Assembly (NCBI GenBank): GCA_009193035.1
Contig: SWDT01000132.1
Location: 62,001 to 126,000, forward strand
Direction: 5' to 3'
Length of the DNA: 64,000 nucleotides
DNA from: Halicephalobus mephisto
Lineage: Eukaryota > Nematoda > Chromadorea > Rhabditida > Panagrolaimidae
Below, in pieces: positions 59,430 through 64,000 of this stretch. The notes beneath the pieces were generated by a model that made no database searches, was not told the origin of the DNA, and saw only the letters and a list, made by a program, of their open reading frames with translations. Each line of letters opens with the position of its first letter. Within the stretch, counting starts at the first letter, position 1. Made by a program: the position numbers and the translations under genes.

Positions 59430-59740
59430 CATAAATCAAAAAATTATGTTTCTGCAATTTTCGAATCCAGATGGTTGGAAAAAACTGTCATTGAGAATCC
59501 GAAAATTCAGAAAATGATTTACAACAAGGTTCAGAACAGGTGGACAACAAAAAATTAAATTTTTTTGGAAAGACTGGTCAACTAAAAAAATTCCAATAAT
59601 TCTGAAAACCTCCTTGACCAGTCGGAAACCGCAACTCGCGCTAATCAACAGATTATAAGTCGAAAATTGGACACTTTCGGAAGACCACAGGCTACTGCAA
59701 AAAAGTGCGAATTCAGACATAACAAAGTTCTTCAATTTCT
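59430..59740. other. Non-repetitive island
   Basis: A minus-strand open frame of about 99 codons (LISASCGFRLVKEVFRIIGI..) with no family resemblance and no clear splice sites. 59740-60060 and 60240-60740 on either side of another small island (60100-60240) are AT simple sequence. Confidence 0.25.
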
Positions 59741-61034
59741 AGATTTTGAAATTTTTAAAAATTTTTCAAATTTTTCGAATTTCCAAAAATTCTTAATTTT
59801 GAAATATTTTAAAATTTTTCAAATTTTAGAATTTTTAAAATTTCTTAATTTTGAAATATTTTAAAATTTTTCAAATTTTTCGAATTTTTAAAAATTTCCT
59901 AAATTTTCTAATTTTCTAAACTTTCCAAATTTTAAAAATTTAAAATTTTTTAATTTTTGTAAATTTAAAATTTTCTTATTTTTTTCAAATTTAAAATTCT
60001 TTAAATTTTCCGAATTTTAAAAATTTCTTAATTTTTTAGAATTTAGAAATTCTCCAATTCTAAAATCCTAAAGCAAAAAATTTTTAAAAACGAAAAATAC
60101 AAGTAAAAGCGAAAAAAATGAGAAAAATTCGTGTTGAGGATATCGGATAGTCCTTCTTAAGCAGCTTCAAGTATTCAAGTGTCCGGTCGTATCGGGATTG
60201 TCCAGATCCAGTAGTTGAGGAACCGGAACTGGATTATTTTTTAAAAAACATTTTTTTCGAAAAACATTTTTTTCAAAAAAATGTATAAATCGATCTTTAA
60301 GTTCTTTTGACAAAAAATCTGAATTTTTTAACACCGTTCCGAAAAAATAAAGATTTTTAAAAAATTAAAAAAGCTCAAATTTCTTTAAAAATATAAAAAA
60401 AAAACAAATTCAAAAATGTTCAAAAAGTTAAATTCGAAAATTAAAATACATTAAATCTAAATTTTAAAATTTTAAAAATAAATTAAAAAAAATTAAATTA
60501 AAGAATTTTTTTAAATTTAAATTCAAAATTTAAAAAAAAGTTAAACTTAAAAATTAAAAAAAATTTAAAATTTAAATTCGAAATTTTTTAAATTAAAAAA
60601 AAAGAAACTTAAAAATTTTAAAAAAATTTAAATTTAAATTCGAAATTTTTTAAATAAAAAAAAAAGAAACTTAAAAATTTTAAAAAAATTTAAAATTTAA
60701 ATTCGAAATTTAAAATTCTCTAAAAAGATGCGCGACAAAATACAATTTTTATTTTGAATAATAAATCGGTTTTCAGTATTGAGACGACTTTGATGGAAAG
60801 AAACATGGAATAAAAATATATTGAGTGACCAGCGGTCAATGGAATGACTATTGTTCCGGAATTGGCCAGTGCCCTCTTTCGGAGAGACGGATATTCAAAA
60901 AGAAGATTTATTTTAGCCGTTCATTATTGGTCTGCGCAAAAGAATAAAGCTTCAAAAACGCCGTGTCGGAAGTTAACACGGATAATTGAGTTCAATCACG
61001 AGAATAGGACAGCTTTGACAAATTTAATTTCTTT

Positions 61035-61120
61035 GTTCTGCATAGGAGAGGACCCTTCAGCCAGGAACCGAACCTGGGCCTCGCGACTGGGAGCCACAAA
61101 CACTGACCACTACATCACAG
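61035..61120 (-). other. tRNA-like sequence with A and B boxes (degenerate tRNA or tRNA-derived SINE)
   Basis: On the minus strand, TGATGTAGTGG fits an A box and CCAGGTTCGGTTCCTGG forms a perfect 5-bp T-arm stem with a B-box loop (GGTTCGGTTCC), about 35 bases apart. The anticodon arm region (GTGGCTCCCAGTCGCGAGGC) does not fold into a clean 5-bp stem with a 7-base loop, and the acceptor stem does not pair well. I therefore read it as a degenerate tRNA or tRNA-derived element, not a functional tRNA gene. Confidence 0.45.
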
Positions 61121-61370
61121 AAACAAACTTCCTCTTCTTCAAAAATGAAATTTGTTAATTCTTCTTTTTATAAAAAACTATTTCGTAATTAACAACTAAA
61201 CTTAAATCTCAAGAACGAGAATAAGAAACACTGACCATTATATTAAAAAAACAAGCTTTTTCCTCTTCAAAAATGAAATTTCTTCTTCTTTTTATAAAAA
61301 CTATTTCGTAATTAACAACTAAACTTAAATCTCAAAAATGAGAATAAGAAACACCGACCACTACGGTACT
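61101..61370. repeat. About 125-bp tandem repeat, two full copies plus a partial
   Basis: CAC(T/C)GACCA recurs at 61101, 61229 and 61352, separated by CTTCAAAAATGAAATTT, ACTATTTCGTAATTAACAAC and TAAACTTAAATCTCAA. The first unit starts inside the tRNA-like sequence, so part of that element was copied with the repeat. Confidence 0.8.
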
Positions 61371-61599
61371 GAACAACTCAATTTGATGTGGGTAATTTCG
61401 ATTGTTTCGACAACTTAATTTAATGTGGACAATTTCGATTGTTTCGAAAATTCAATGTCCAACTACCATTGAAGCCCCAGGGTCATTTGAATGAATGATG
61501 GATGAGAGACTAAAAGCCTCAGGACATTGAACAAGATTGTTCTGCGCAAATTTGCATACAGTAAAGGGACGAGATTTTAAAATCCGATAGTCACATTGT

Positions 61600-62060
61600 T
61601 TTAAAAATTCAAAACTAAACTTGGTCCCGACACGAAATTTTTTAAAACTTTCCAGTCGAGATAAAAATTGCAAAATTCGTTTTTGCGTTTTTACAAATAT
61701 GAAATCATGATCACACTATTAAAAATAAATTAAAAACAAATTTTTTACAAAAAAATGGTCTCGACACGAAAGTTTTCGAAATTTTCCAGTTGGGACCAAA
61801 AAGTACAAAATTTAGTTTTTAGTTAATTTTACAAAGATTCAATTACATTAATATTGTTTTTAGAAAATTAAAAACAAAATTTTTTTTACAAAATGGTCTC
61901 GACACGAATTTCGAAATTTTTTAAAAAACTAAATTAATCTATAATTTTGAAGTTAATTTTCTTCAAAATATATTCTTTTTAGATAAATTTAGAAATTTCT
62001 AAATTACGGTATATAGGATACATAATCCCCTGTCCGTTTTCTAAGGTCGGCGATAATGCA
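61600..62060. repeat. Dispersed repeat copies with tail block
   Basis: Three units carry GGTCTCGACACGAA or GGTCCCGACACGAA with TTTTCCAGT(C/T)GAGA / GGGACC. They are followed by the tail block TTCTTTTTAGATAAATTTAG and TATATAGGATACATAATCCC. This is the most complete version of the dispersed family in the window. Confidence 0.8.
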
Positions 62061-62360
62061 AAAACATGGATGAAAATTTCGAAAACCATAATCACTATCC
62101 AACGTGCCTCATCGAAGACGGATTAATTTGATTTTTTTGAAAAATTTCGAAAACTAGGACCAATAAAATTCGAAATTTTGAAGATTTGAGAAATTAGACA
62201 AAATTAATTGGACTATTGAATGAGTCGTGTATTGTACCAGATTGAAGCCCTTGAGGTTGGGAACGACGATTTCAGAAAGGAAAATCGCCAGTTACCCGAG
62301 GGCGTCAAACTGGTTTGTTTGAGGATTGTCGTCGTCCGATCTTCCAAAGGTGAAAAAAGT
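62060..62360. other. Non-repetitive island
   Basis: Complex DNA (CCTCATCGAAGACGGAT, GAAGCCCTTGAGGTTGGGAA, CCGAGGGCGTCAAACTGG). No exon recognised on either strand. Confidence 0.3.
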
Positions 62361-62389
62361 TTCGTCTTTCCAGAAAAAATTCTTTTAAA

Positions 62390-62770
62390 TTAAAAAATCT
62401 AAATATTATCAAAATTAAAAAATAAATTTCTAAAATTCAAAAAACTTAAATTTTATAAAAAAAAATTGGAAAATTATTTTCATAAAAAATTGAAAATAAC
62501 TTTTTTAATTTCATAAAAAATCAAAAATAACTATTTTAAATTTTGTAAAAAATCGGAAATATTTTTTTAATATTTTGTAAAAAATCGGAAATAACTTTTT
62601 TAATATTTTGTAAAAAATCGGAAATAACTATTTTTAAATTTTGTAAAAAATCAAAAATAACTATTTTAAAATTTTGTAAAAAATAAAAAGTAACTTTTTA
62701 AATTTCATAAAAAATCAAAAGTAACTTTTTTAATATTTTATAAAAAAGTCAAAAATTATCCAGATTTCAA
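62390..62770. repeat. About 40-bp TTTTGTAAAAAATCGGAAAT repeat
   Basis: Eight or so units of TTTTGTAAAAAATCGGAAAT with AACTTTTTTAATA. Non-coding. Confidence 0.85.
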
Positions 62771-62989
62771 GTTGAAGATAATTAAGAAAAAATTTTAGAA
62801 GAAATCAATCCGACACTCGACAAATCTGCGCTAATCCAATTAAACCTTCGATTGTAGAATGTTCGATAATTAAAGACACAAGTGCAAAACAATTTCAGAT
62901 TCCCATGGTGAAAAAAATTTGGATCTATACTATTAGGAAAAATAAAAAATTTTAAAATCGACCAAATATAACTTTTTAGAATTTTTCGG

Positions 62990-63370
62990 AAATTTTAAGA
63001 TTGAAGATTTTTAAAAATTTTGAAATTTTTACGGTTTTAGAAATTTCAAAAGTTATTTTGAAATTTCGAAAAGTTCCAAAATTTTTTATCAGATTCGAAA
63101 AGTTCCTGTGAAATTTTGGAAAATTTTAGAAAATTTCGAAAAATTTCGAAAAATTTCCACGAGATTTTGGAAAATAGTAAAAGTTACTGTAAAATCTTAA
63201 GAAATCTCAATAATTTTTATTAAATTATGGAAAATTTTAGAAACTTTTGTAAGATTTTAAAAGACTAGGGATTTCTACGAAATTCTTGAAGATTTTAGAA
63301 AATTTTAGAAGATTATGGAAAATTCTAAAAATTTCAATTAGATTCTCGAAAATTTCGAAAACATAAAATT
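62990..63370. repeat. TTCNNGAA-type array
   Basis: Units of GAAATTTTGGAAAATTTTAG and AAAATTTCGAAAAATTTC. Same class as earlier arrays. 63400-63620 after it is a small island without an exon; 63620-63900 is simple AT sequence with TAAAATTTTCTAAAAAATCG units; the last 100 bp to the edge is more complex but unassigned. Confidence 0.65.
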
Positions 63371-64000
63371 TTTAAATTTTTCATTAAATGAAAAAAATCA
63401 AAAAATTTTTTACAAAATTCTAATTTTAAAAAAAATTTATGTCCGCAATTTTAAGGCGAATTCGGAAATGAATCATTTTAAAACTCTCATTTTTTAAGAA
63501 TTGATTTAGGCTAGCCAAAAATCAATAAAAAAAATTTAATTTTATCTAGATGTTTGTTCCAGAAAGTGATCAACCAATAATCAATCAAGTTAAAGAGGTA
63601 GCCAAAAAGATAAAAAACAATCAAAAAAATTTTACTTTGATTCAAAAAAAATAAAAAAATTTAAAATAAAGATTTCATAAAAAAATAAATAAAATTTTTT
63701 ATAAAATCGAAAAAATTTGAATAAAAATTAAAAAAAATAAAAAATATTTAAATTAAAGTTTTCTAAAAAATCGGAAAAATTTAAATTAAAATTTTCTAAA
63801 AAATGGAAAATATTTTTTAAAATCGGAAAAATTTGAATAAAAATTTTTAAAAATCGGAGAAATTTAAATAAAAATTTTTTAAAATTGATAAAAAAGACAA
63901 AAATGAAAGTAACCAATCTGCCAAAATTAAATAAAATCAAAGTCATTGGATTTGTTTTAAAATTGCCAGATGACAGTTGGTAGAGCCCCGCTGGCAATTG

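Noticed and set aside
60844..61158. 104-codon plus-strand frame
   Set aside because: Its C-terminal third is the complement of the tRNA-like element and the frame has no splice sites or similarity; probably chance.
63728..63997. 89-codon Phe/Leu-rich minus-strand frame at the right edge
   Set aside because: Mostly translation of an A/T simple repeat; only the last 60-100 bp is complex and too short to judge.
1..64000. CRISPR arrays, prokaryotic defence systems, biosynthetic operons
   Set aside because: Spliced nematode genes throughout; the direct repeats are contiguous minisatellites without spacers or cas-like genes.

Overview
The window is nuclear DNA of a rhabditid (clade V) nematode, plausibly Caenorhabditis or a close relative. 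Genes have many short, intact exons with nematode splice sites, some start codons sit directly behind a TTTTCAG-type acceptor (likely SL1 trans-splicing), and the gene set is typical of worms: a two-ShKT astacin, an NR1J nuclear receptor, MIG-10, MAGI-1, and a CYP33-like P450. Exons are complex islands in very AT-rich, low-complexity DNA made mostly of degenerate short tandem repeats.

Layout. 990-11270 (-): 5' two thirds of a MAGI scaffold gene (magi-1), running off the left edge, with a 6.7 kb intron. 11271-17419: shared upstream region with a compound inverted-terminus DNA element at 15934-16471. 17420-18961 (+): PP2A catalytic subunit (let-92). 19472-20213 (+): MOB1 kinase activator. 20865-22426 (-): cytochrome P450. 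22780-23700 (-): internally deleted non-LTR retrotransposon. 24741-28007 (+): UFL1, ligase of the UFM1 pathway. 28068-32577 (-): NR1J-type nuclear hormone receptor, convergent with ufl-1 and only 60 bp away. 33503-37085 (-): secreted astacin with two ShKT domains. 41175-43843 (+): lysosomal glucosylceramidase. 44943-51279 (-): MIG-10/lamellipodin (RA-PH, FPPPP motif). 51280-64000: 12.7 kb of repeats and small non-repetitive islands, with one convincing orphan minus-strand exon at 56677-56806 and a tRNA-like element near 61040-61120.

Most genes are individually regulated metazoan genes with no shared pathway. let-92 and mob-1 are same-strand neighbours about 510 bp apart and could be co-transcribed. 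I resolved the exon structures by hand; reading frames close across every junction, except the first intron of the astacin gene, which stays ambiguous. I found no prokaryote-type system, CRISPR array or obviously new multi-gene system. The most unusual items are the triplicated first-exon region of mob-1, the three-unit TIR element upstream of let-92, the TIR-bounded insert in the glucosylceramidase gene, and the pervasive TTCNNGAA-rich repeat arrays.
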